Source of the DNA: Kribbella antibiotica
GTDB taxonomy: Bacteria; Actinomycetota; Actinomycetes; Propionibacteriales; Kribbellaceae
Length of the DNA: 64,000 nucleotides
Direction: 5' to 3'
NCBI RefSeq assembly: GCF_004349055.1
Contig: NZ_SMKX01000033.1
Coordinates: forward strand, 1-64,000
Position numbers and translations under genes: made by a program. The notes below the pieces were generated by a model. That model searched no databases. It worked only from the letters and a program-made list of their open reading frames with translations, and was not told where the DNA came from. This document shows positions 51,151 to 64,000 of the stretch, in pieces (position 1 is the first letter of the stretch; each line of letters opens with the position of its first letter).

Positions 51151-51891
51151 TTAGGCGCGGTGGTCGGCGGATAGCTCGTGGGCGACGGCGAGAGTGGCTG
51201 CGTCCAGGACCGCGGGCTCAAGTACGGCGTGCTGCGCATAGGCCGCTCGTAGGCGCAGCTCAACGGATTCCCCTCGGCCGGCGGCCTCCGAGGCGATCGA
51301 CCCGACGGAGGCCGGATCGAAGGGGAGCTCCAGCAACCGGTAGACCTCAGTGAGCAACGGCCTCAACAGCTCGTCATCCCCGAGGACAATCAGTGCGCTG
51401 AAGAGCCAGCCGTCGCGGACGACGCGTTGGCCGGTGCCGATGAGTTTCACGACTCCGCGGGCGTTGACGCTGTGCGCGCCCGGACAGTACTCCCCCGGTA
51501 CGGCGCCCACTCGCGCGTCGATCCCGAGATCCCGGAGCACTCCGGCGTACAGGTCGCCGTACTGGATGAATCGTGCCTCCATGCCATCCGGAGCCAACCG
51601 CTCGTGCCGCACGTGGTCGACCACTAGGGCCTCGGTCGTGTACGCAACCGGTCGTCCACCCACTGCCCGGACCAGCGGCTCGAAGCCCGCATCACGAGCA
51701 GCCTGTACGGCGGCGGCGAAGCCCGGCAGGCGGGTGTCTCGGCGGCCGAACACCACGACCGGGGCAGCCGGCCGGTAGATCCGGAGTGCCTCATCGAGAT
51801 AGCCGTCGGACGCTCGCCGTACCAGCGCGTGAGCCACAGCGAGCTCAAGGGATTCCTCACCTTGTTGCAGCGAACCCGAGTAGACATGCAC
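51151..51891 (-). CDS. Lipoate-protein ligase family (BPL/LplA/LipB fold) protein
   Basis: 246 aa from the GTG at 51889-51891; the frame runs further upstream, but that part overlaps the divergent thioesterase start and is Pro/Arg noise. Core motifs are RIYRPAAPVVVFGRRD, the R-x-x-GGR-like VRAVGGRPVAYTTEAL, and GVVKLIGTGQRVVRDGWLFS with the lysine that contacts the acyl-adenylate. The family transfers lipoate, octanoate or biotin to carrier proteins. Housekeeping LipA/LipB are not nearby, so this may be a scavenging or paralogous ligase. Confidence 0.82.
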   Translation of the reverse strand: MHVYSGSLQQGEESLELAVAHALVRRASDGYLDEALRIYRPAAPVVVFGRRDTRLPGFAAAVQAARDAGFEPLVRAVGGRPVAYTTEALVVDHVRHERLAPDGMEARFIQYGDLYAGVLRDLGIDARVGAVPGEYCPGAHSVNARGVVKLIGTGQRVVRDGWLFSALIVLGDDELLRPLLTEVYRLLELPFDPASVGSIASEAAGRGESVELRLRAAYAQHAVLEPAVLDAATLAVAHELSADHRA

Positions 51892-51926
51892 CTCGGAATG
51901 GTGCCATGGGCCGCTAGGGTGCCTGC

Positions 51927-52367
51927 ATGGAGGAGGCTGACCCCGAGGTCCAGGCCCGCGTGCGCGCGAGCTTCGACCGGCAGGGACTGATGGAACACCT
52001 GGGTGCGACGCTGACGCGCATTTACCCGGGGTGTGTTCACATCGAGTTACCACGCCGCCCCGAGGTCACCCAGCAGCACGGCTACTTCCATGCCGGTGCG
52101 ACGAGTGCCATCGCTGACAGCGCAGGTGGTTATGCGGCCTTCACCCTTTTCCCTCCGGACAGCTCCGTACTGACTGTCGAGTACAAGATCAACCTGCTCG
52201 CGCCGGCCGAAGGCGACTACCTCGAAGCCATCGGCACAGTCCTTAAATCTGGTCGTACCCTGACGGTTTGCCAACTTGAGGTCGTCGCAGTGGAAGGCGA
52301 TCGTCGCACGTCGATCGCGACCGGGCAACAGACACTGATCCAGATCGTGTCGCGCCCGGAGCGCTGA
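51927..52367 (+). CDS. PaaI-family hotdog-fold thioesterase
   Basis: 146 aa. The hotdog motif 'QQHGYFHAGATSAIADSAGG' carries the H-G-x-x-x(G) helix with the Asp of PaaI-type acyl-CoA thioesterases, followed by 'LTVEYKINLLAPAEGDYLEA'. It should hydrolyse a small acyl- or aryl-CoA. It is a single gene, divergent from the lipoate-ligase-like gene, with a stem-loop directly after the stop. Confidence 0.9.
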   Translation: MEEADPEVQARVRASFDRQGLMEHLGATLTRIYPGCVHIELPRRPEVTQQHGYFHAGATSAIADSAGGYAAFTLFPPDSSVLTVEYKINLLAPAEGDYLEAIGTVLKSGRTLTVCQLEVVAVEGDRRTSIATGQQTLIQIVSRPER

Positions 52368-52378
52368 AACGTTAGCCC

Positions 52379-52437
52379 CAATGAGGCACCACAGCAGACC
52401 CCGGAAGATCCATTTCGCCGGGGTCCGGACCTCATTG
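52379..52437 (+). terminator. Nested stem-loop after the thioesterase
   Basis: The outer stem CAATGAGG/CCTCATTG (52379-52386 and 52430-52437) encloses an inner stem ACCCCGG/CCGGGGT (52398-52404 and 52418-52424). It lies 11 bp after the thioesterase stop and separates it from the encapsulin operon. There is only a weak U-tract (TGTCTCGG). Confidence 0.55.
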
Positions 52438-52754
52438 TCTCGGGGTTCGGAAAGGTCTGAAAGAAGTTGACCGTGAGTACATCTTGACGGCGCCCGTCGC
52501 CATCTGACTACTGTTAGTGAGTAAGCCGACGGGGTCGGACAGCAGGCGCTCTGGGGACGCCGGGTCCGTATGCCTCCCGTCGTCGTCCAGTCGATCGTGT
52601 GATCCGCCCGTCCTCGCCGACCCGCTGATCCACGCTGCACCCTGGCTCGTCATGCCCGGGCGGCGAGCAGCGTGGCGTCCTCACTGTGCCCAGACCACGC
52701 CACGCGTGGTGCTGACGCATGCCCGCAGTCGATTCGAACGGTGGTGTTTTTCCT
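52438..52754 (+). promoter_or_regulatory. Promoter and ~240-nt leader of the encapsulin/terpenoid operon
   Basis: No convincing gene is seen in this 317-bp stretch. TTGACC (~52468) and TTGACG (~52484) are -35-like; TACTGT (~52509) is -10-like. The last lies in an imperfect palindrome, CTGACTACTGTTAGTGAG (52504-52521). If transcription starts near 52520, the leader is about 235 nt. The first encapsulin ATG has no clear ribosome-binding site (T-rich GTGTTTTTCCT just before it), so translation may be controlled or weak. Confidence 0.45.
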
Positions 52755-57756
<5,002 letters not shown>

Positions 57757-57766
57757 GGAGCATGCG

Positions 57767-58828
57767 ATGTCAACACTCCAAGAGACGACCAGTCAGGGTG
57801 ACCGTTCGGCAGCCGAGGTGCTCGCGTGGAGCCGAGAGGTGGTCGACCCCGCACTGCGCGCCGCGGTAGCCAGCCTGCCGCCGGCCACCCGCCGGATAGC
57901 CGACTACCACTTCGGTTGGGCCGACGAGGAAGGACGCCCGGCCCACGCTGACCCGGGCAAAGCGATTCGTCCCGCGCTCGTGCTGCTGACTGCCCAAGCA
58001 GTCGGCGGTACGACGGAGTCCGCGCTCCCGGCCGCGGTCGCGGTTGAGCTGGTGCACAACTTCTCGTTGCTGCACGACGATGTGATGGACTGCGACATCT
58101 CCAGACGGCACCGCGCAACCGCGTGGACCGTGTTCGGACTCGGCCCGGCGATCCTCGCCGGTGATGCGCTTCTCGGGCTGGCGTTCGACGTACTGGTGGG
58201 AAGTGGCCCATTTGAACAAACACAGTCAGCGAGGGGTGAAGCGGCGCGGATTCTCGGTGCCTCGGTGCAGGAGCTGGTCGACGGGCAGTTGGCCGATGCC
58301 GAGTTCGAGACGCGCGATGACGTCGTACCGGCCGAATGCGTGCGAATGGCGCAGCTCAAGACCGGCGCGCTGCTCGGATGCTGCACGGCCCTCGGCGCCC
58401 TACTCGGTGGCGGGCGACCCGACCAGGTCGACCATCTCCGCCTGTACGGCGAGGATCTCGGGCTCGCGTATCAGTACGTCGATGACCTGCTCGGCATCTG
58501 GGGGACGCCGTCGGTCACCGGCAAGCCCGTGTACTCGGACCTGACCCGGCGGAAGAAGTCCTTGCCGGTGGTCACTGCGCTCGCCTCCGGTACGCCGGCC
58601 GCTAGGGAGCTAGCTGCTCTCTACGCGCGGACCGACGAACTGTCGGCGGACGAGCTGACGACTGCAGCTGCACTGGTCGAGACCGCGGGGGGCCGCGCGA
58701 CCAGTCAAGCCCAGGCCGACGCCTTGTTGACCGCCGCTCTGGGGTCGTTGATCACCGCCGGTGCCATCGCGCCGGCGTCCATCGAACTGGAGAGGCTGGC
58801 TCGGCTCGCAACTCGCCGTGACCACTGA
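57767..58828 (+). CDS. Polyprenyl diphosphate synthase, encapsulin-cargo type
   Basis: 353 aa from the ATG at 57767, 6 nt after GAGGAG; an ATG at 57762 is out of frame. First Asp-rich motif: LLHDDVMDCDISRRHR (DDxxD). Second: YQYVDDLLGIWG, with Gly in place of the last Asp, as in many actinobacterial enzymes. KxxS/RPAL at the start of the core (GKAIRPALVLLTAQ) binds IPP diphosphate. The N-terminal 'SAAEVLAWSREVVDPALRAA' block is found in prenyl synthases encoded with family 2 encapsulins, which are a known cargo class. It probably makes FPP for the adjacent geosmin synthase; chain length is not certain. Confidence 0.9.
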   Translation: MSTLQETTSQGDRSAAEVLAWSREVVDPALRAAVASLPPATRRIADYHFGWADEEGRPAHADPGKAIRPALVLLTAQAVGGTTESALPAAVAVELVHNFSLLHDDVMDCDISRRHRATAWTVFGLGPAILAGDALLGLAFDVLVGSGPFEQTQSARGEAARILGASVQELVDGQLADAEFETRDDVVPAECVRMAQLKTGALLGCCTALGALLGGGRPDQVDHLRLYGEDLGLAYQYVDDLLGIWGTPSVTGKPVYSDLTRRKKSLPVVTALASGTPAARELAALYARTDELSADELTTAAALVETAGGRATSQAQADALLTAALGSLITAGAIAPASIELERLARLATRRDH

Positions 58829-58840
58829 AGGGGGGATCCG

Positions 58841-59776
58841 ATGACGACACGAACGATCCTGCTCGCGTCACCCCGGTCGTTCTGCGCCGGGGTGGAACGG
58901 GCCGTCGACATCGTCGAACGACTGCTGGTGGCCCGCTCCGGGCCGATCTATGTCCGCAAACAAATCGTCCACAACACCCGCGTCGTCGACGACCTTCGGA
59001 CGAGAGGGGCGATTTTCGTCGACGAACTCAACGAGGTGCCGGAGGGCGCCACCGTCGTCTTCTCCGCGCACGGGGTGTCGCCGGCGGTCCACCGCGAGGC
59101 CGCTGAGCGTGGCCTCGACGTGGTCGATGCAACCTGCCCACTCGTCACCAAGGTGCACGTCGAAGCACGCCGGTACGCCTCTCGCGGTGACACCGTCGTG
59201 CTGATCGGGCACGCCGGTCACGAGGAAGTGGAGGGCACGCTCGGCGAGGCTCCCGATCAGACGGTGCTGGTCGAGACGCTGGCCGATGTCGAAGCTCTAC
59301 AGGTCGACGATCCGGGCAAGGTCTCCTACTTGACCCAGACCACACTGGCCGTGGACGAGACCACGGCACTGATCGATGCCTTGCGCAACAAGTTCCCCGG
59401 CGCCCGGGGACCGGACACCGCGGACATCTGTTACGCCACGACCAACCGGCAGGCCGCGCTGACGGTGATCGCCGAAGAAGCCGATCTGGTCCTCGTGGTC
59501 GGGTCGGCCAACTCGTCGAACTCGGTTCGACTGGTGGAGCTTGCCCAACGCAACGGTACGACGGCCTACCTCGTGGACAGCGCGGACGACGTACCGGACG
59601 CGTGGTTCGACGGGGTGCGGATCGTCGGACTGACGGCGGGGGCGTCGGCACCGCCGGAGCTGGTGACCGAGGTGATCGAGCGGATCGCGTCCTTGGGTCC
59701 GATCGAAGTGATCGAGCACGAAGTGACCCGGGAAACGGTCCGGTTCACGCTACCCCCGGCGGTGAGGCAAGGATGA
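58841..59776 (+). CDS. ispH: 4-hydroxy-3-methylbut-2-enyl diphosphate reductase (IspH)
   Basis: 311 aa. The three Cys that hold the [4Fe-4S] cluster are in [29 protein letters not shown] and [11 protein letters not shown]. The HMBPP-binding His residues (VHNTRVV, AHGVSP) and the substrate TTL ([11 protein letters not shown]) are present, as is TNRQ near the third Cys. It is the last enzyme of the MEP pathway and yields IPP and DMAPP. It is placed 12 bp after the prenyl synthase, inside the encapsulin operon, and is probably a second copy besides a housekeeping one (not visible here). It links C5 supply to the terpenoid cluster. Confidence 0.93.
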   Translation: MTTRTILLASPRSFCAGVERAVDIVERLLVARSGPIYVRKQIVHNTRVVDDLRTRGAIFVDELNEVPEGATVVFSAHGVSPAVHREAAERGLDVVDATCPLVTKVHVEARRYASRGDTVVLIGHAGHEEVEGTLGEAPDQTVLVETLADVEALQVDDPGKVSYLTQTTLAVDETTALIDALRNKFPGARGPDTADICYATTNRQAALTVIAEEADLVLVVGSANSSNSVRLVELAQRNGTTAYLVDSADDVPDAWFDGVRIVGLTAGASAPPELVTEVIERIASLGPIEVIEHEVTRETVRFTLPPAVRQG

Positions 59777-60540
59777 ATCTGTATGTGAGCGGTGTGTTCT
59801 GGGTCGTCGGCATCATGGTTGTCACCGGCGTCCTGGCCGTGGTCTTGCGCAAGGCCCGGCAGCGGGAGGGGCGCGAGGCCAACAACGAGGTCGCCGGCCA
59901 GGTCTTCACCGTGGTCGGTGGCGTCAACGTGGTGATCGCGGCGTTCGTGCTGATCTCACTGTTCGACGGCATGGACACCGCGGAGAAGACGACGTACGAC
60001 GAAGGGAACGCGCTGGTCGCGGTGCACTGGTCCGGGAACGCGCTGGCCGAGCCGGCGCGGACCCAGGTCCAGGAGCTGACCAAGGAGTACGCGACCGAAG
60101 TCTCCGAGCGGGAGTGGCCGGCCATGCAGGACGGCCGCGAGGTCGGGCCGGCCGGCTGGACACTGCTGACCAAACTGCAGAACACGGTCGAGCAGGCGAA
60201 GACGACCACGCAGCGGCAGGAAGACGCCCGGGCACAGGCGGTGAGCCAGGTCTGGAACGTTTACCAGTCCCGGCAGGACCGGCTGAACTCCAGCGGCAGC
60301 GGTGTCAGCGCGGTCGTCTGGTTCGCGATCATGATCGGCAGTGTCATGTCTGTCGCGCTGATGTTCATGTTCGGCGGGCCAGGTCTCTACTCGTACGCGT
60401 TCATCGTGTCGATGCTGGCCGGGTCGATCGGGTTGCTGCTGTTCGCGATCTACCAGCTGCAGAACCCGTTCAGCGGCGGAGCGAATGTCGGCCCGGATGC
60501 CTTCCTGACCGCGCTCCAACGCTTGGGCGACAGTGGGTGA
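59773..60540 (+). CDS. DUF4239 (bestrophin-like) membrane protein
   Basis: 255 aa; the ATG overlaps the ispH stop (ATGA). Membrane segments at ~7-24, 47-65, ~183-203 and ~209-229 flank a ~110-residue Glu/Gln/Thr-rich soluble loop. '[20 protein letters not shown]' and '[20 protein letters not shown]' are typical of DUF4239. No function is established. Its place in the operon suggests a membrane partner of the terpenoid system or simple co-transcription. Confidence 0.8.
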   Translation: MNLYVSGVFWVVGIMVVTGVLAVVLRKARQREGREANNEVAGQVFTVVGGVNVVIAAFVLISLFDGMDTAEKTTYDEGNALVAVHWSGNALAEPARTQVQELTKEYATEVSEREWPAMQDGREVGPAGWTLLTKLQNTVEQAKTTTQRQEDARAQAVSQVWNVYQSRQDRLNSSGSGVSAVVWFAIMIGSVMSVALMFMFGGPGLYSYAFIVSMLAGSIGLLLFAIYQLQNPFSGGANVGPDAFLTALQRLGDSG

Positions 60541-61786
60541 GGTTCGTCGAGCGCTCGCGTGCGGAGCGGTTGTGGCGGCGATCGCGGTCGGGGCGGTCGC
60601 CCTGGCCGCTCCCTCCGAAGCAGCATCCGAGTGCTCGATCTTCGACTTCCAGTCCAGCGGGATCACCTCGCTGTCCCGGCTGGTCCGGATCGACCTGCCG
60701 ACCGGGACGTCGACCGACCTCGGCCGGCTCGACTACCAGGTCCAGGCCGCCGGCTACTCGAACCGGCAAGGACTCGTGTACGGCGTCGCCACGCGCGACC
60801 GGAAGGGATGGTTGTTGCGTCGGCCGCATCTGCTGACGATCGACAAACGAGGCGCGGTTACCGATCTGGGAGAGGTACGTCGTGGGGTCGGTGGCCTCGC
60901 GGATCCAGTCGGTGGCGCGATCTCGGGAACCAGGTTTTACGTGCGGGATGTACATCGGCTCTTCACGATCGACCTCGATCCGCAGAGTCCGACGTACCGG
61001 AAGGTAGTGGGTAGCGTGCGGCTGAAACCAGTGACATTGGGCCTGAACGTTGACGACTTCGGCGCGTCGCCGGTGAGCGGGATGCTGTACGGCGTCTCGA
61101 CCGCGGGGCACACGGCGAAATTGGTGAGCCTGGATCCGGTGAGCGGCGCGGTGAGCGTGGTCGCGTCGGTGCCGGGGATTCCCTGGCAGGACTCGTACAG
61201 CTCGGTGGTGGTCGGGGCGTCGGGGGTGTACGCCATCCACACCGGTTACGGCCGGCCGAGCCGGGTGTACCGGATCGGCTTCGACGGGTCGTCCAAGCAG
61301 GTGGCGACGATGCGGTCGGTGGCGTTCAGCGAAGCGGCGGGCTGTCTGCCGCGCGTCGCGCCACCTCCGACGACGCCCACTCCGACTCCGACTCCACAGC
61401 CGCCGACACCGCGGCCTACTCCCACGCCGCGGCCACCGAGGCCGACGCCTACCCCGACTATCCAGACCCCGCGGCCGACGCCAATGCCGGCCCCGAGACC
61501 TACTCCGACACCAACGCCGACGCCGACGCCCACACCCACGCCGGTTGTGGAGCCACAGGTGGTCGTGCCACCACCACCGAGCCTGACGCCAACGCCGACT
61601 CCAACGCCGAAGCCAGTTCCGGCTAAGCCGCCGGCCGAGTTCATTGCGGCTGAGCCTGCGGCTGCCACGGCGCCACAGGCTGACCGCGCGGTGCAGGTAA
61701 TGCGCCGGTGGTCGCTGGCAACGGTCATCCTGATTCTGTCCAGTGGCGCCGTCATGGCCGCCCAGCGCCGAATGCGCCGCTCGTGA
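60533..61786 (+). CDS. Exported protein with beta-propeller-like domain, Pro/Thr stalk and C-terminal anchor
   Basis: 417 aa from a GTG at 60533, overlapping the previous stop by 8 bp. A signal peptide ([20 protein letters not shown] then [11 protein letters not shown]) leads a ~245-residue domain with repeats like '[20 protein letters not shown]' and [14 protein letters not shown], resembling DUF6923/propeller proteins. A ~95-residue stalk is almost only Pro, Thr, Arg and Val ([20 protein letters not shown]). One helix ([19 protein letters not shown]) ends with RRMRRS. It is likely a wall-spanning surface protein. Ligand and link to terpenoids are unknown. Confidence 0.75.
   Translation: MGEVRRALACGAVVAAIAVGAVALAAPSEAASECSIFDFQSSGITSLSRLVRIDLPTGTSTDLGRLDYQVQAAGYSNRQGLVYGVATRDRKGWLLRRPHLLTIDKRGAVTDLGEVRRGVGGLADPVGGAISGTRFYVRDVHRLFTIDLDPQSPTYRKVVGSVRLKPVTLGLNVDDFGASPVSGMLYGVSTAGHTAKLVSLDPVSGAVSVVASVPGIPWQDSYSSVVVGASGVYAIHTGYGRPSRVYRIGFDGSSKQVATMRSVAFSEAAGCLPRVAPPPTTPTPTPTPQPPTPRPTPTPRPPRPTPTPTIQTPRPTPMPAPRPTPTPTPTPTPTPTPVVEPQVVVPPPPSLTPTPTPTPKPVPAKPPAEFIAAEPAAATAPQADRAVQVMRRWSLATVILILSSGAVMAAQRRMRRS
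61355..61625 (+). repeat. Low-complexity Pro-Thr coding repeat
   Basis: About 270 bp of CCGACN/ACNCCG-type units encode the Pro/Thr stalk. Such DNA is prone to length change by slippage. Confidence 0.8.
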
Positions 61787-64000
61787 ACGCGCCTTGCGTC
61801 GAAGCGCGACGCGATCACGAGCTAGGCGTTCTGCACGACGCCCTCACCAAGGACTCCGGGCTCATCCTGGTGGTCGGCGAATCAGGGGTGGGCAAAACAC
61901 ATCTGCTGCGCCAGGTGGCTTCACACCACTCGGTGCCGTGGTTCATCACCCAATGCCTCGCCGGTACGTCGTCTCTGGACGCCCTGCTCGAGGTTCTCGG
62001 GGTCGATGCGGCGGATGCCGATCGGCGCGGTGCAGTGTTGCGCGGGCTGGCGCGATTGGGGCCGATCGTGCTGGCCGTGGAGGACCTGCAGTGGGCGGAT
62101 CCGGAGACCCTGCGGCTGGTGCGCTTCATCGCCACCCGCATTCCGCCCGGCGTGCATCTCGTTGTCACCTGCCGGCCGGAGGCCACCGAGAGTGCCCTCA
62201 TGAATTCAACGCCGAGCCTCGCGGATCGGATCACCGAGGTGCAACTCGATCCGCTCGATGCCAGCGAGGTCCAGGCTGTCGCCGCGCATCAGCTCGGTGG
62301 ACACCAGTTGTCGCTGACGCTGGCCGAGGAGCTGACTCGCCACAGCGGCGGTCTTCCCTTTGCTGTGCTGGAGTTTCTGCGCGCGATCAAGCCGAGTTCC
62401 ACGGTCGAGCGCGACGTACGCCGGGCACTCGTCGAGACCGCGCCGCCGGTCGCTTTGCGGGCATCGCTCGGGATACGGATGCGCGAAGTACCGGAGTCAT
62501 GTCGACATGTCGTTCGAGCCGCTGCGGTGCTGACGACTGCAGCGCCGGAGTATCTGCTCGGCACGGTCGCCGGGCTGACCGGGCCGACGCTGACGGCAGC
62601 GATCGATCACGCGCTCACGACCGGGCTGCTGCACGAGCGACGGCCCGGACTCTACGATCACCGGCACACGCTGGCCCGGCGTGCGGTGTTGTCGATGCTG
62701 CCGCCGGACGAGTTGCGGCGGTTGCATCGGCAGGCAGCCCGGGCGTTGATGGGGATCACCCCGCCACCGAACGCACGAATCGCCGAGCATGCCCGAAGGG
62801 GTGGCCTGCTCGGCACCTGGATGACCCATGCGGAGCTGGCCGCCGACCATTTGATTGCTGGCGGCAACGTCATGGCGGCGGCCGATCAGTTCTCCGCCAT
62901 GCTGGATGTGAGCGCCTTGCCCTGGACCGATCGGGCACGGCTCGCCACCAAGCTCGGCCGGGCGACACTGGCTGACAGCACTCGGTGGGGCAACAGCATC
63001 TCCGTGCTGGGTCGAGTGCTGGGCGAGTCCGCCATCCCCGGGATGGCACGGGGGAGGTTGCGCCTGATGCTTGGCTTGTTGCTGCACAACCGGGCCGGGG
63101 ATATCCGGGCCGGGCGGCGGGAACTGTTCGCGGCCGTGCAGGAGCTGGATGGCGATCCGGGGTCGATCGCGTGGGCGCTGTCCGCGTTGGCGGTGCCGAC
63201 TTACGGTGGCGAACCGTTTGCCCAGCAGCGGGTTTGGTTGCGGCAGGCCCGCTCACTCGTGCACGAGACAGTCGACGGTACGACGCGTTACGCCGTACGG
63301 ACGAATGAGGCGCTCTTCCGCCTGGCGACCGGGGAGCTCGATCCGGCTCCTGGCGCTGAAGCTGCCGGAGCGCGGGCCTGGCTTGGGCAGCGGCAGACCT
63401 TTGCCGATGCCGAGCCGGATCGCTACTCACGGGCGGTGGTGGCGGCTGCGCAGGTGCGGGTGGCCTTCGCTGCGGCCGATTGGGCGACACTCGAGGAGCG
63501 ACTGACGCGGGCCCGAGCTGCGGCCGAAGGTCTGCCACTGGTGCTGGCAGAGCTCGACCTGATCGACGGCCGGCATCGGTTGGCCCGCGGTGATGTTGCT
63601 ACGGGCAAGGGGTTGCTCACGGCCGTGATCGCTCGGACCACGCTCGGCCCGCTGCCACTGCACGCTGCAGCCGTTGCCGCGTGCCCCGATGCGGACTACG
63701 AGCACGCCCTGGACGTCGTACGGCGTAAGGGGTTGTGGGCTGTTTCCAGCGACCTCGTCATCCGCGTCTGTACGGCGTGGATGTGTACCGGGCGAGTTGA
63801 GGATGCGACGCGGTTGGCGGATGAGTTCGCCGAAGCGGTAGGTGATGTCAACGCACCCGCAGCTGCTGCGGCGGCCGCATTGGTCGACGCTGTCGTGCGG
63901 CCCTCGGTTGCGGCGTTCGGGCAGGCGGCGGCGCAATATGGCGCGATCGGCTGGCAGTACTACGAGTGTTTGGCGCGGGAGCAGCTTGGGCTCCACCTGC
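61783..64000 (+). CDS. Large AAA/LuxR-type (MalT/LAL-like) ATPase regulator, 3' end outside the window
   Basis: From the GTG at 61783, which overlaps the previous stop (GTGA), the frame stays open to the window end (739 codons so far). Walker A is [11 protein letters not shown] at 31-41 and Walker B is [14 protein letters not shown] at ~103. An NB-ARC/AAA-like helical region follows with '[20 protein letters not shown]', then TPR-like helical repeats (e.g. '[20 protein letters not shown]'). This order is that of LAL/MalT-type regulators, whose LuxR HTH would lie past the window. It is the last visible gene of the encapsulin operon, so it may control the same locus. Confidence 0.82.
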   Translation, partial: MNAPCVEARRDHELGVLHDALTKDSGLILVVGESGVGKTHLLRQVASHHSVPWFITQCLAGTSSLDALLEVLGVDAADADRRGAVLRGLARLGPIVLAVEDLQWADPETLRLVRFIATRIPPGVHLVVTCRPEATESALMNSTPSLADRITEVQLDPLDASEVQAVAAHQLGGHQLSLTLAEELTRHSGGLPFAVLEFLRAIKPSSTVERDVRRALVETAPPVALRASLGIRMREVPESCRHVVRAAAVLTTAAPEYLLGTVAGLTGPTLTAAIDHALTTGLLHERRPGLYDHRHTLARRAVLSMLPPDELRRLHRQAARALMGITPPPNARIAEHARRGGLLGTWMTHAELAADHLIAGGNVMAAADQFSAMLDVSALPWTDRARLATKLGRATLADSTRWGNSISVLGRVLGESAIPGMARGRLRLMLGLLLHNRAGDIRAGRRELFAAVQELDGDPGSIAWALSALAVPTYGGEPFAQQRVWLRQARSLVHETVDGTTRYAVRTNEALFRLATGELDPAPGAEAAGARAWLGQRQTFADAEPDRYSRAVVAAAQVRVAFAAADWATLEERLTRARAAAEGLPLVLAELDLIDGRHRLARGDVATGKGLLTAVIARTTLGPLPLHAAAVAACPDADYEHALDVVRRKGLWAVSSDLVIRVCTAWMCTGRVEDATRLADEFAEAVGDVNAPAAAAAAALVDAVVRPSVAAFGQAAAQYGAIGWQYYECLAREQLGLHL

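Noticed and set aside
51892-52053. 54-residue extension of the lipoate-ligase-like protein
   Set aside because: Pro/Arg/Ser noise that overlaps the divergent thioesterase coding sequence.
59602-60540. Longer start for the DUF4239 gene
   Set aside because: The extension reads out of frame through ispH; the ATG at 59773 overlaps the ispH stop and begins directly before the first membrane helix.

Overview
The window is high-GC DNA with short intergenic gaps, many GTG starts, ATGA/GTGA start-stop overlaps and very frequent GTAC/CCGTAC words. Together with the gene content (ACC deaminase, GH78, TAP-type hydrolases, FprA, family 2B encapsulins, geosmin synthase) this points to a soil actinobacterium. 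The style suggests Propionibacteriales, most like Kribbella, but the genus is an inference. I see no rRNA, tRNA, CRISPR, IS element or prophage. It looks like an ordinary chromosomal region rich in secreted enzymes and specialised metabolism.

Layout. 0-12.3 kb: a truncated GlxA-type AraC regulator, a saccharopine-dehydrogenase-like reductase, a secreted protein-arginine deiminase, a secreted GH78 alpha-L-rhamnosidase and three tandem secreted TAP-type peptidases. 12.4-17 kb: a PadR/membrane-protein pair, a DUF4184 membrane protein, a GNAT enzyme, and an ACC deaminase-GntR operon with a clear operator. 17-24 kb: a membrane protein plus a long repeat-rich exported protein, a VOC protein, FprA with an iron box, and an SDR-TetR operon. 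24-27.5 kb: a response regulator, a sensor kinase with an Asp-rich sensor loop and an apparently Tat-exported peptide deformylase, divergent from a PepSY-like Asp-rich exported protein. 27.5-33.8 kb: an MFS exporter, an intergenic 19/57-bp palindromic repeat cluster, a divergent SDR/Rrf2 pair with twin operators, and DUF998 and YfhO membrane proteins.

33.9-40.8 kb is a four-gene, start-stop-overlapping, iron-box-controlled NRPS-independent siderophore operon: ATP-grasp ligase, IucA/IucC synthetase, a fused MFS exporter-IucA/IucC synthetase, and a PLP decarboxylase. 41-49.2 kb holds small secreted proteins and a GntR/LacI regulator-polysaccharide lyase-acyltransferase operon, divergent from a HAD phosphatase. 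49.2-52.4 kb has two very small proteins, an MFS transporter, a lipoate-ligase-like protein and a thioesterase.

52.7-64 kb is the most exciting region. A tightly packed operon encodes a family 2B encapsulin shell protein, a full-length two-domain geosmin (germacradienol/geosmin) synthase, a second, diverged family 2B encapsulin, a polyprenyl diphosphate synthase of the encapsulin-cargo type and an extra IspH. It continues without a gap into a DUF4239 membrane protein, a Pro/Thr-stalked exported protein and a large AAA/LuxR-type ATPase cut by the window end. The simplest reading is a terpenoid nanocompartment: IspH supplies C5 units, the prenyl synthase makes FPP, and geosmin synthase uses FPP, with one or more of these enzymes inside a one- or two-component protein shell.
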